Source: a virus | IMG/VR virus record: IMGVR_UViG_3300028025_001476 | Span: 1-28,079 of that record | Strand: one strand, 5' to 3' | DNA length: 28,079 nucleotides | Program-made: the position numbers and the translations under genes | The notes under the pieces: model-generated | The model's database searches: none | What the model was told of the DNA's origin: nothing | What the model saw: only the letters and a program-made list of their open reading frames with translations | Shown: positions 21,951-28,079 of the stretch, one piece after another | How positions within the stretch are numbered: position 1 is the first letter of the stretch | How the letters are laid out: every line of letters starts with the position of its first letter

Positions 21951-24236
21951 GTGGCATTTCGTGATATTACCGAAGGTGACGATAATGTATGGGCACTTGC
22001 TGGCGATGGGTTACCTATTGCTCGTGGTGTCGCAGACATTGGCGTTGCAACAACTGCTGGTCTCTGGCAAAACACTGATGTTGCCTACGATGTAGCCCTT
22101 GGTGGACTTCCATTTATTTATGCAATCAGTGATGCACGTCCTTACACACGTCAGACTGCACCCTTTCGTAAAGACCAGTTTGACAATGGAGCAGAACCAG
22201 GTGAGCAATCACTTACTGGTTGGTGGTTAAGAAGTCAGTCATCTTTTCACGGTGGAGAGGGCATTAGATTCTACGACCCATCTGCTGGTGAAACAGTTGC
22301 ACATAGATTTACAGATAGCAAGAATGTAGATGTCTGGACTAAAGGACAAGTAACTCTACTTAAAAGCGTAGAGAATACTCACGTTACTACTGGACCAGTA
22401 ACTGGAACAGACCATCAACATCCGAACCAACACGTTCGTTCTATCCAGTGGGGTGGAGTAAATGGTGTGTTGCTACACGATGAGTTTGATGTAGATAAAA
22501 TCTATCCATCAATTACTGTGTCTATTACTAACAAGGCTTTAACTTCCAATGTAGCAACACTTACCACCTCTGCAGCGCACGGGCTTACAGTTGGTATGAC
22601 TATTACAATTACAGGTGTAGATGCAACATTTAATGGTGAGTATCGCATTACAACCGTGCCTACAACAACTACTTTTACCTATGCTAAGACAGCATCTAAT
22701 GTAACCTCTACCGCTGTATCACCAGTTGGCACTGGTGTGACTAATCCAGTAATCCACTTCATTGACTATATTTCTGGCACAGACCGTAAGGTAAACGCTA
22801 TCTGCGACGATGGAGTCAATGCTTACTGGGTAACTAATAAGACTGCAGGTGGAGCGCAACGCCTTACTATGTTTAAGAAGCCATTATCTGGTGATTCAAT
22901 TACTGGTTCATCTAATCCTAGCGCAACAGGTGATGTTACCCAAATGTTCCAAAGCGGAGACGAAGAAATCATTCACGCTGAAATGGAATTTATTAAAGAC
23001 CGCATTATTTTATGCGTGAACAATAAAGTTTATGAATTTCCAACTAGTACAGATGCAATCGGTGATGGAAACTTAGTCTACACAAATCCAAATACTAACT
23101 ATCATTACACTTCTATTGCTGCATCTGGACCAGCCATCTATACTGCTGGACACTCAGGAATCTATTCAACAATTCAAAAGTACACGCTTTCAACAGCAGG
23201 TGTAATGCCCACTCTTACATCAGCAGTTGTAGCAGCAGAACTACCTTCTGGGGAAATAGTTGAAAAACTTTCTTACTACCTAGGTTATATGATGATAGGT
23301 ACAAACAAAGGAATCCGTGCAGCGGTTGTTTCTGACCAAGATGGTTCTATTAACTATGGTCCACTTATTGTAGAAACAACTCAGCCTTGCTATGACTTTG
23401 CAGCAAGAGATAGATTTATTTGGTGTGCTTCAGGTATCGGTACACTAGATGCTGGCTTGTATCGTATTGACTTAGGCAATGAAATAGAACCTTTACGCTT
23501 TGCTTACGCTAAAGACTTGCAGGTAACACAGAGTGCCGAGCACTATACAACAGGTGTTGCATTTCTTGGAGTAACAAACAGACTCGCATTTTGTACTGCA
23601 TATGAAGCAACAGATGGAGCAATTTATCTAGAGTCAGAATCAACCTTGGCTGAATCAGGTTACCTAACTACAGGTTACATCCGATATGGAACACTAGAGC
23701 CTAAGAACTTTAAGCGCCTTCTTGGACGAGGTAACTTTACTTATGGCTCTCTTAGTCTTCAAACTATAGATAAGTTTGGAAACCCACCTTATGACCACAT
23801 TACATATGATTCAGGTACAGCACCTATTGAAGTGGCAACTAACAGTCCTGAAACAGCGCAAGAGTATGTAGCCTACAAGTTTGTTCTTACTCGTGATACA
23901 ACTGATACAACAAAGGGTCCATTGTTTCAAGGCTACCAAATTAAAGCAACCATTGCTACTCCACGCCAGCGTGTAATTCAATTCCCAGTTTATTGTTTTG
24001 ATGTAGAAACTGACCGTTACAATGTGGTAACTGGTTACGAAGGACGTGCTGCAGAGCGCATTCTTGCACTAGAAAATATAGAAGAAGGTGGAGACGTAGT
24101 TAACTGGCAGGATTTATCTACCCAGGAAATTCGTCAATCCGTAATTGAACAAATCACATTCACTCGTATGACTCCTCCTGACAAAAGATTTGATGGCTTC
24201 GGAGGCATACTTACCATAACCGTCAGGACCGTGTAA
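21951..24236 (+). CDS. Large tail protein, probable short-tail nozzle/hub (761 residues)
   Basis: The gene starts with GTG after AAGGAG (21941-21946). The product begins MAFRDITEGDDNVWALAGDG and is dominated by beta segments of propeller style (KVNAICDDGVNAYWVTNKTA; HYTSIAASGPAIYTAGHSGI; YMMIGTNKGIRAAVVSDQDG; RDRFIWCASGIGTLDAGLYR). Propeller-like bodies occur in podovirus nozzle proteins such as T7 gp12. Residues about 185-261 are a separate beta module (NVATLTTSAAHGLTVGMTIT; TITGVDATFNGEYRI) that is widespread in phage tail proteins and looks inserted. The C-terminal 150 residues (PRQRVIQFPVYCFDVETDRY) form another domain. The function is assigned from size, fold pattern and order. A baseplate-like hub is the alternative. 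Confidence 0.6.
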   Translation: MAFRDITEGDDNVWALAGDGLPIARGVADIGVATTAGLWQNTDVAYDVALGGLPFIYAISDARPYTRQTAPFRKDQFDNGAEPGEQSLTGWWLRSQSSFHGGEGIRFYDPSAGETVAHRFTDSKNVDVWTKGQVTLLKSVENTHVTTGPVTGTDHQHPNQHVRSIQWGGVNGVLLHDEFDVDKIYPSITVSITNKALTSNVATLTTSAAHGLTVGMTITITGVDATFNGEYRITTVPTTTTFTYAKTASNVTSTAVSPVGTGVTNPVIHFIDYISGTDRKVNAICDDGVNAYWVTNKTAGGAQRLTMFKKPLSGDSITGSSNPSATGDVTQMFQSGDEEIIHAEMEFIKDRIILCVNNKVYEFPTSTDAIGDGNLVYTNPNTNYHYTSIAASGPAIYTAGHSGIYSTIQKYTLSTAGVMPTLTSAVVAAELPSGEIVEKLSYYLGYMMIGTNKGIRAAVVSDQDGSINYGPLIVETTQPCYDFAARDRFIWCASGIGTLDAGLYRIDLGNEIEPLRFAYAKDLQVTQSAEHYTTGVAFLGVTNRLAFCTAYEATDGAIYLESESTLAESGYLTTGYIRYGTLEPKNFKRLLGRGNFTYGSLSLQTIDKFGNPPYDHITYDSGTAPIEVATNSPETAQEYVAYKFVLTRDTTDTTKGPLFQGYQIKATIATPRQRVIQFPVYCFDVETDRYNVVTGYEGRAAERILALENIEEGGDVVNWQDLSTQEIRQSVIEQITFTRMTPPDKRFDGFGGILTITVRTV

Positions 24237-24457
24237 TGACAGCAGCAGAATGGGCTGGGCTTATTGTCTCAGTCGCGACAATAGTAATTAGTTTCGGTGC
24301 AGCAACACGTTGGTTAGTTAAACACTACCTTGATGAGTTGAAGCCGAATGGGGGCAACAGTTTGAGGGACTCCGTGAACACTAACACCGAGAGGCTTAAC
24401 CGAGTTGAACAAAGAGTTGACCAAATCTACGTCCTATTATGCGAGAGTAAGAAATAG
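24236..24457 (+). CDS. Membrane protein with one TM segment and coiled coil, holin-like (DUF2746 style)
   Basis: Residues 5-27 form a transmembrane helix ([20 protein letters not shown]). The remaining residues form a charged coiled coil ([20 protein letters not shown]). This N-out, single-helix plus coiled-coil plan resembles DUF2746-type proteins in actinophage lysis cassettes, which are often annotated as holins. It starts on the TAATG overlap with the tail protein and opens the lysis block. Function could be holin, antiholin or another membrane-remodelling factor. Confidence 0.6.
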   Translation: MTAAEWAGLIVSVATIVISFGAATRWLVKHYLDELKPNGGNSLRDSVNTNTERLNRVEQRVDQIYVLLCESKK

Positions 24458-25709
24458 TTTAGCAGTTTGTTTTATAGCATTTAATTTTTTATTCTTAGTT
24501 CCACCAGCATATGGTGAGGAATCACTACCAGAAGTAACAACTATAGTTACCAATGGTGGAGATGATGTCTCTTATCAGATACCGCTGACAGTATCAGTTG
24601 TCTACGACGGTGTTACTTATGAGAACGTCTATGCAACAACCAACTCAGTCATCACCTTTGGTAGACCAGACGGTACATATTGGACTTATCCAACAACACC
24701 TTCTGTCTCTATTGAGTCTAAAGACTGGTGGGTATTGCCTCAGCAAATGCCAGACACTCACTTTATTATTAATGTAAGTGAAGGTGGGTTCCAAGTAGAT
24801 GGTAACTATCGTCCATATGGAACATTTACTGGTGAAACAACAAGCATTATTATTACTGCACAGATTCAAACAGATGGAACTGTTGCATATAGTTATGCAG
24901 TAGATGGTCCATTAACAGGTAATGAAAGAACTGGTGCAGTACTTACTGATGGAACTATTGTTCCTTTAGAAGAAGTAAATATTATTCAAGTTGAAGAGGC
25001 TCCTGTATTGGAACCTGAACCTGTGGAGCCTACTCCTGAACCTGTTCCCGTTGAACCAGAACCTGAACCTGTTGTTCCTGAACCAGAACCAACTCCAGAA
25101 CCAGAGCCAGTTATTCCTGAGCCTGTAGTTCCTGAACCTGTCGTTCCAGTAGAGCCAACTCCCGTTGTAACTCCTGAACCATTGCCTGAACCTGTGACAC
25201 CCCCAGTGTATATCCCAGAACCAGAGATAGTAGAGACGCCAGTAGAAGAACCAGAAATTCAACCATTACCTACTCCAGAACTTGAGCCAGAGCCAGAACT
25301 TGAGCCTGTCCCAGTTGAGCCTGAGCCTACGCCAGAACCTATTGAACCAGAACCTATTCAACCTGAACCTCCTGTAGAAGAAACCGAAGAAACAATAGTA
25401 CAGGTAGATGATGTTGATTTGGAAACATTAGCACCTGACACGCCAGTTGAATTATCCAATGGTGTAGTAATCACAGCAGAACAAGCAATAGCAGTTCAGT
25501 TACTACAAGACCCAGCAGCATTACTTCAAGAATTATTTACAGACCCTGGCGCAGCATTGGCTGCCCTTGGTTCAGTAGGGGCGGATATGACAGAAGAAGA
25601 GCGAGAAGAATCTGAGAAGGTAATTATCGCAGCAGTCATTGCAGGAAACATAGCCACTACAGCAGCCACCTCAGCAGCAGGTGCTGCAGCAATCAGGAGA
25701 AAACCATAA
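24405..25709 (+). CDS. Exported membrane-anchored protein with Pro-Glu stalk, lysis cassette (434 residues)
   Basis: The N-terminus is a secretion signal: a basic segment (YYARVRN), a hydrophobic core ([20 protein letters not shown]) and a likely cut after AYG37. Residues 40-195 form a beta domain ([40 protein letters not shown]). Residues 201-329 are a Pro/Glu/Val stalk of [12 protein letters not shown]-type repeats. After an acidic region ([20 protein letters not shown]), residues 404-429 are an Ala/Thr-rich hydrophobic helix followed by RRKP, a stop-transfer pattern. It should sit outside the membrane, anchored at its C-terminus, with the stalk crossing the wall. The start is uncertain: only TTG codons (24405, 24417) are available before the signal, overlapping the upstream gene by up to 53 bases. 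Function unknown. Confidence 0.65.
   Translation: MNKELTKSTSYYARVRNSLAVCFIAFNFLFLVPPAYGEESLPEVTTIVTNGGDDVSYQIPLTVSVVYDGVTYENVYATTNSVITFGRPDGTYWTYPTTPSVSIESKDWWVLPQQMPDTHFIINVSEGGFQVDGNYRPYGTFTGETTSIIITAQIQTDGTVAYSYAVDGPLTGNERTGAVLTDGTIVPLEEVNIIQVEEAPVLEPEPVEPTPEPVPVEPEPEPVVPEPEPTPEPEPVIPEPVVPEPVVPVEPTPVVTPEPLPEPVTPPVYIPEPEIVETPVEEPEIQPLPTPELEPEPELEPVPVEPEPTPEPIEPEPIQPEPPVEETEETIVQVDDVDLETLAPDTPVELSNGVVITAEQAIAVQLLQDPAALLQELFTDPGAALAALGSVGADMTEEEREESEKVIIAAVIAGNIATTAATSAAGAAAIRRKP
25009..25392 (+). repeat. Degenerate Pro-Glu codon repeat (protein stalk)
   Basis: An irregular tandem array of CCTGAACCT/CCAGAACCA-like units encodes the stalk of the exported protein. Synonymous codon changes keep the protein repeat while breaking exact DNA repetition. 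Length variation by recombination would be expected. Confidence 0.8.
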
Positions 25710-25879
25710 TGAAAAACTTCTTTTCAGATATAGCAAACCAACTATGGACACTACTAGGTATGTTCATTGCTTGGGTTGTCCTTGAAGGTTCAGCCAAAAC
25801 AGTAGTCGGCTACGCCATCTTTGGTTCAACAATTATCTGGGTATTCACATACAACCTACGCAACCCTAAGGACGAATAA
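25709..25879 (+). CDS. Small two-TM membrane protein, holin candidate (56 residues)
   Basis: The product [20 protein letters not shown], then AWVVLEGSAKTVVGYAIFGS, has two hydrophobic stretches (about 11-27 and 31-48) and a charged tail (LRNPKDE). Both ends share single bases with the neighbouring genes (TAATG at each side), giving strong translational coupling. A small hairpin membrane protein just upstream of holin and endolysin genes suits a class II holin or antiholin. No family was recognised with certainty. Confidence 0.62.
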   Translation: MKNFFSDIANQLWTLLGMFIAWVVLEGSAKTVVGYAIFGSTIIWVFTYNLRNPKDE

Positions 25880-26226
25880 TGAAATCACTAAACAATGTAC
25901 TGATGCGTATTGTTGCAGTATTTGCAGCAAGCGGTCTATCAGTAATCGGTGCTGGCGCCATTGCTGGCGTTGACACAATCACAGCAGTAACCGTTGCTGG
26001 TCTTACAGCAGTAGCAGCCGTAGTTGAGAAGTTGGCTCGTGCATTTATGGACGATGGCAAACTATCACTAGATGAAATCAATGCTGCATTCTCAGCAGTT
26101 GATAAGGGTGCAAAGACTGTGGCTGATGTTGAAGTTGAGGCACGCTATGCAGCGACTGCAGCAGCAACTGTAGCGGCAGCAGCCGTAGCAGTAGAAGTAA
26201 TTCCTGACGACGAAGAATACAACTAA
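25879..26226 (+). CDS. Holin-like membrane protein with EF-hand-like segment (115 residues)
   Basis: Two hydrophobic segments (about 7-29, MRIVAVFAASGLSVIGAGAI, and 33-52, ITAVTVAGLTAVAAVVEKLA) precede a conserved-looking motif AFMDDGKLSLDEINAAFSAV (55-74). Its D-DGKLSLDE core resembles a calcium-binding EF-hand loop, though it is shortened. The C-terminal 35 residues are Ala/Val-rich and end in acidic DDEEYN. This plan is common in holins of actinobacterial phages, and the endolysin gene follows 9 bases later. It is the strongest holin candidate. Confidence 0.68.
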   Translation: MKSLNNVLMRIVAVFAASGLSVIGAGAIAGVDTITAVTVAGLTAVAAVVEKLARAFMDDGKLSLDEINAAFSAVDKGAKTVADVEVEARYAATAAATVAAAAVAVEVIPDDEEYN

Positions 26227-26235
26227 GGAGTAGCA

Positions 26236-26979
26236 ATGGCAGACAAGGGAACGGCACAAGCAATCATTGAGGTTGCTCTTGGTGAAGTTGGAACCATTGA
26301 AGGTCCTAAGGATAATGAAACAAAGTACGGCAAGTTTATGAAGGCTAACTACCTAGCGTGGTGTGGCTCATTTGTAAACTGGTGTGCTAATCAAGCAGGA
26401 GTAAAAATTCCTAACTGTGTTTCAACAGTTGCAGGAGCAGGAGCATTTAAGAAAATGAAGACTTGGTTTGAGGCAGATTGCGGACAATCTCCACAGCCAG
26501 GCGATATTGTTTTCTTTGACTTTCCAGGAGATGGCGTAGACCGCATCTCTCACGTTGGAATCTGTACTCACATTGAAGCCGATGGGGTTATCTTGACTAT
26601 TGAAGGAAACACATCTTCAAAGAAATCAGGAAGCCAAAGAAATGGCGGAGAAGTGTGCAAGCAAGTTCGTGCATACAAGAAAAACAAAAAAGGTATTACT
26701 GTTAGCATTGTTGGTTGGGGTCGTCCTAACTACGATGGTAATGAGGTAATAGCACAGGTCCCAGTACCTGAGAAGCCAGCATTTCCAGGGCGTATTACGC
26801 CAGGAGATAAGGGCGAGGGAGTTAAGATAGTTCAGCGAGCACTTGGCTTAAAGGCTGATGGCATCTATGGTCCAATAACCAGACAGAACGTCATTAAGTT
26901 TCAAGACAACCACGATATTGTTGACAGCAATGGTATCGTTGGTCCTAAGACTTGGGCAGAACTTATCAAATTCCTTTAA
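26236..26979 (+). CDS. Endolysin: CHAP amidase/peptidase with C-terminal peptidoglycan-binding domain
   Basis: This 247-residue wall hydrolase releases progeny. Residues 5-165 form a CHAP (NlpC/P60-like) domain with catalytic Cys43 in LAWCGSFVNWCANQAG, His106 in RISHVGICTHIE, and the polar third position in TIEGNTSS (Glu123/Asn125). Residues about 188-246 form a PG_binding_1 domain (GDKGEGVKIVQRALGLKADG; GIYGPITRQNVIKFQ; GIVGPKTWAELIKFL). No signal peptide is present, so a holin is needed for release. AAGGAG lies 8 bases before the ATG. CHAP enzymes cut amide or peptide bonds of peptidoglycan. The exact bond cannot be predicted here. Confidence 0.9.
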   Translation: MADKGTAQAIIEVALGEVGTIEGPKDNETKYGKFMKANYLAWCGSFVNWCANQAGVKIPNCVSTVAGAGAFKKMKTWFEADCGQSPQPGDIVFFDFPGDGVDRISHVGICTHIEADGVILTIEGNTSSKKSGSQRNGGEVCKQVRAYKKNKKGITVSIVGWGRPNYDGNEVIAQVPVPEKPAFPGRITPGDKGEGVKIVQRALGLKADGIYGPITRQNVIKFQDNHDIVDSNGIVGPKTWAELIKFL

Positions 26980-26998
26980 TCAAACTAAGGAGAAAACA

Positions 26999-27187
26999 AT
27001 GAAGGCAAAACTAATCGCAATCGCTAGCACTTACTTTCGTGCAGCATTCGCAGCAGTGACAGCACTATACCTTGCAGGTGAGACAGACCCAAAGGCTCTG
27101 GCTTATGCATTTATAGCAGCGTTCGCTGGTCCTATTCTCAAGGCTTTGGATACCAATAGCCCTGAGTTTGGTCGTGGAAGCAAGTAA
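26999..27187 (+). CDS. Small membrane protein, holin-like (62 residues)
   Basis: The product MKAKLIAIASTYFRAAFAAV, then TALYLAGETDPKALAYAFIA and AFAGPILKALDTNSPEFGRG, has two short hydrophobic helices separated by ETDPKA, with a basic N-terminus. This is a common plan for small phage holin-like proteins near endolysins. I chose ATG 26999 because it follows AAGGAGAAAACA. The longer in-frame TTG at 26918 would run inside the endolysin gene. It is the last gene of the late operon. Confidence 0.65.
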   Translation: MKAKLIAIASTYFRAAFAAVTALYLAGETDPKALAYAFIAAFAGPILKALDTNSPEFGRGSK

Positions 27188-27204
27188 CTGGAGTACCGAT
27201 TAAA

Positions 27205-27223
27205 CGCCTTCTGAGGCGCTTTT
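27205..27223 (+). terminator. Weak hairpin with short T-run after the last late gene
   Basis: CGCCT (27205-27209) pairs with AGGCG (27214-27218) around a TCTG loop and is followed by CTTTT. The 5-bp stem is short, so alone it would be a leaky terminator. It lies just upstream of a much stronger one. Confidence 0.4.
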
Positions 27224-27232
27224 AAGACACTT

Positions 27233-27276
27233 AGACCCCTGGGTCATAGAGAAATCTATGGCTTGGGGGTCTTTTT
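27233..27276 (+). terminator. Strong intrinsic terminator of the late operon
   Basis: Bases 27233-27250 pair continuously with 27255-27272 (18 pairs, four of them G-T) around a GAAA tetraloop. A run of five T follows at 27272-27276. This is a textbook factor-independent terminator for rightward transcription. It ends one base before the stop codon of the opposing methyltransferase gene. The reverse strand lacks a T-run, so it is mainly one-directional. Confidence 0.9.
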
Positions 27277-27277
27277 G

Positions 27278-27853
27278 TCATTTCTTCTGGAGCCAGACTT
27301 GGTAATCCTTGGATAGTAATTCGTACTCGCCAGTATATTTGGCAAGGAAATCATCTATCGCTGGCTTAGGTGTTGTGTGTGGGGGTAGGTCTTCTCCCCA
27401 TCTGTAATCATCAAAGGCTAGGATTCCATTAGGCTTAAGGATTGACCAACAACTTTCAGCATCTTCTGCCACAGCCTTTGCTGTATGGTCTCCGTCTATG
27501 TAGATGAAGTCGTAGGAATCCCTGAGGTTAGGTAAAGCGTACTCAGACTTAGAGCAGATAGATAACAAATTGTTATACTTCTCTGTGCGCTGGTTGTAAT
27601 AAGCCTGAACACCTGAGAACGAAATGAGTTTATGTTCACGCTCATCTGAGCCTTCCCAAGTATCTATATCTGTAAGGGTAGATGATGGGTCGGTTAGAAT
27701 ATTATCAAGTAACCAGACGGAAGCATCACCTGTGTATGCACCAATCTGTAAGAACTTAAGGTTAGATTGACCAGCCAGTTGGGTTAGATGATTTTCAAAG
27801 TTGTATTGTTGACCTGCGAACCAGTTGGGAAATGTCGGTGTGTCGTTTTGCAT
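27278..27853 (-). CDS. Class I SAM-dependent methyltransferase (Methyltransf_24-like)
   Basis: This is the only convincing minus-strand gene. The 191-residue product has the Rossmann-fold SAM motif KFLQIGAYTGDASVWLL (33-49), the ribose-binding region with acidic residues at LTDIDTWEGSD (60-70), and a metal/acidic motif YDFIYIDGDHTAKAV (114-128) with the following ILKPNGILAFDDYRW (138-152). These match methyltransferase family 24, which often acts on sugars or small metabolites. The substrate is unknown. It converges on the late operon. Its ribosome site AGACAGGA (27867-27860) is 6 bases from the ATG. The gene may have been acquired separately, given its orientation. Confidence 0.8.
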   Translation of the reverse strand: MQNDTPTFPNWFAGQQYNFENHLTQLAGQSNLKFLQIGAYTGDASVWLLDNILTDPSSTLTDIDTWEGSDEREHKLISFSGVQAYYNQRTEKYNNLLSICSKSEYALPNLRDSYDFIYIDGDHTAKAVAEDAESCWSILKPNGILAFDDYRWGEDLPPHTTPKPAIDDFLAKYTGEYELLSKDYQVWLQKK

Positions 27854-27870
27854 TAAGTGTCCTGTCTGTG

Positions 27871-27958
27871 TATAATTAATTATATAATAACATAATTAAT
27901 ATATATAGGCGCTAAGGCGCCATATAATATATATAATAATTATATATTATATTATATA
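27871..27958. promoter_or_regulatory. Very AT-rich divergent intergenic segment with GC palindrome; promoter region or candidate origin
   Basis: Nearly every base is A or T except a 14-base insert at 27908-27921, GGCGC-TAAG-GCGCC, a perfect 5-bp inverted repeat. TATAAT-like -10 hexamers occur on both strands (27871-27876 and 27923-27928 on +, 27884-27879 on -), too many to choose one, and no consensus -35 stands out. The segment separates divergent transcription units, so it must hold promoters for both. Its melting-prone nature also suits a replication origin. That last point is inference. Confidence 0.5.
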
Positions 27959-27972
27959 CATTCAACTGAATA

Positions 27973-28044
27973 TTAGATAGTTCTCTTGTGTTGAGTACTC
28001 TCCTGTCCTCCACAGGAGGACTATCTAACATTATTAGACAGGAG
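27973..28044 (+). promoter_or_regulatory. Structured mRNA leader with alternative anti-Shine-Dalgarno pairing
   Basis: TTAGATAGT (27973-27981) pairs with ACTATCTAA (28020-28028), enclosing a hairpin CTCCTGT (28000-28006) with ACAGGAG (28012-28018). The same ACAGGAG recurs at 28038-28044 as the ribosome site of the gene at 28050, so CTCCTGT could mask it instead. TTAGA at 28034-28038 can likewise replace the outer stem's partner for TCTAA 28024-28028. Two exclusive folds are therefore possible. Confidence 0.5.
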
Positions 28045-28049
28045 TAAAT

Positions 28050-28079
28050 ATGTTCAACAAAGAAATCAATGAATTAATT
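28050..28079 (+). CDS. Start of a rightward gene, truncated by the window end
   Basis: Only ten codons are visible (MFNKEINELI). The start is supported by AGACAGGA at 28036-28043, six bases before the ATG, the same spacing as for the divergent methyltransferase. Its position beyond the late terminator suggests an early or replication operon. No function can be given. Confidence 0.55.
   Translation, partial: MFNKEINELI

Noticed and set aside
25009-25392. CRISPR-like or satellite array.
   Set aside because: Units are irregular, coding and without spacers. They encode the Pro-Glu stalk in one open frame.
26918-26998. Longer version of the last small membrane protein from a TTG.
   Set aside because: The extension lies inside the endolysin gene and has no ribosome site. 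ATG 26999 has a strong AAGGAG.
1-28079. Signs of lysogeny (integrase, attachment site, repressor).
   Set aside because: None is visible in this window. The rest of the genome is not available, so lifestyle stays open.

Overview
This window is a late-gene block of a tailed double-stranded DNA bacteriophage (Caudoviricetes), apparently from an environmental phage. It has a complete path from the end of the large terminase through portal, scaffold, N4-gp56-type capsid, connector, fibres and adhesins to a lysis cassette with a CHAP endolysin. It has no recognisable tape-measure protein, major tail-tube protein, baseplate set or frameshifted tail-chaperone pair, so a short-tailed (podovirus-like) virion is the best reading. 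No integrase, repressor or tRNA is visible. The host is not proven. Moderate-to-low GC, strong AGGAG-type ribosome sites, a lysis cassette without recognisable spanins, a DUF2746-like membrane protein and an exported Pro/Glu-rich stalk protein suggest a Gram-positive host, possibly a low-GC aquatic actinobacterium. That host call is inference.

Layout on the + strand. Positions 3-3203 hold the terminase C-terminus, the portal, and a proteasome/HslV-like Ntn-hydrolase in the slot where a prohead protease is expected. Positions 3212-11445 hold two small proteins, a 1721-residue giant and two mid-sized proteins (372 and 421 residues), all tightly coupled and probably internal/ejection proteins. 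Positions 11446-11573 form a GC-rich, apparently structured non-coding leader before scaffold and capsid (11574-13040). A GNRA-loop hairpin follows the capsid gene. Positions 13105-14651 encode seven small proteins, of which the last five are tiny and very lysine-rich. Positions 14666-16535 encode a GT-A-like glycosyltransferase, a small protein and the head-tail connector. Positions 16545-21890 are the host-recognition region: a 729-residue fibre and then two paralogous three-gene adhesin cassettes, separated by a 58-residue fibre-like remnant. A 761-residue short-tail protein follows (21951-24236).

The lysis cassette (24236-27187) contains four holin candidates, a secreted protein with a signal peptide, Pro-Glu stalk and C-terminal anchor, and a CHAP plus peptidoglycan-binding endolysin. 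An 18-bp GAAA-loop terminator ends the late operon. On the far side, a methyltransferase gene runs on the minus strand. It is separated from the first gene of a rightward (probably early) operon by a very AT-rich segment and an RNA leader whose anti-Shine-Dalgarno sequence has two possible partners.

How the parts work together: terminase and portal package DNA into a shell of capsid protein built on the scaffold. The Ntn-hydrolase may mature that shell. The giant and its two neighbours are probably packaged inside and ejected. Connector, tail protein, fibre and duplicated glycine-rich adhesins form the tail and choose the host. Holins and endolysin release progeny. The most unusual points are the proteasome-like protease, the duplicated adhesin cassette, the basic mini-protein cluster, the stalk protein and the two candidate structured RNA leaders.
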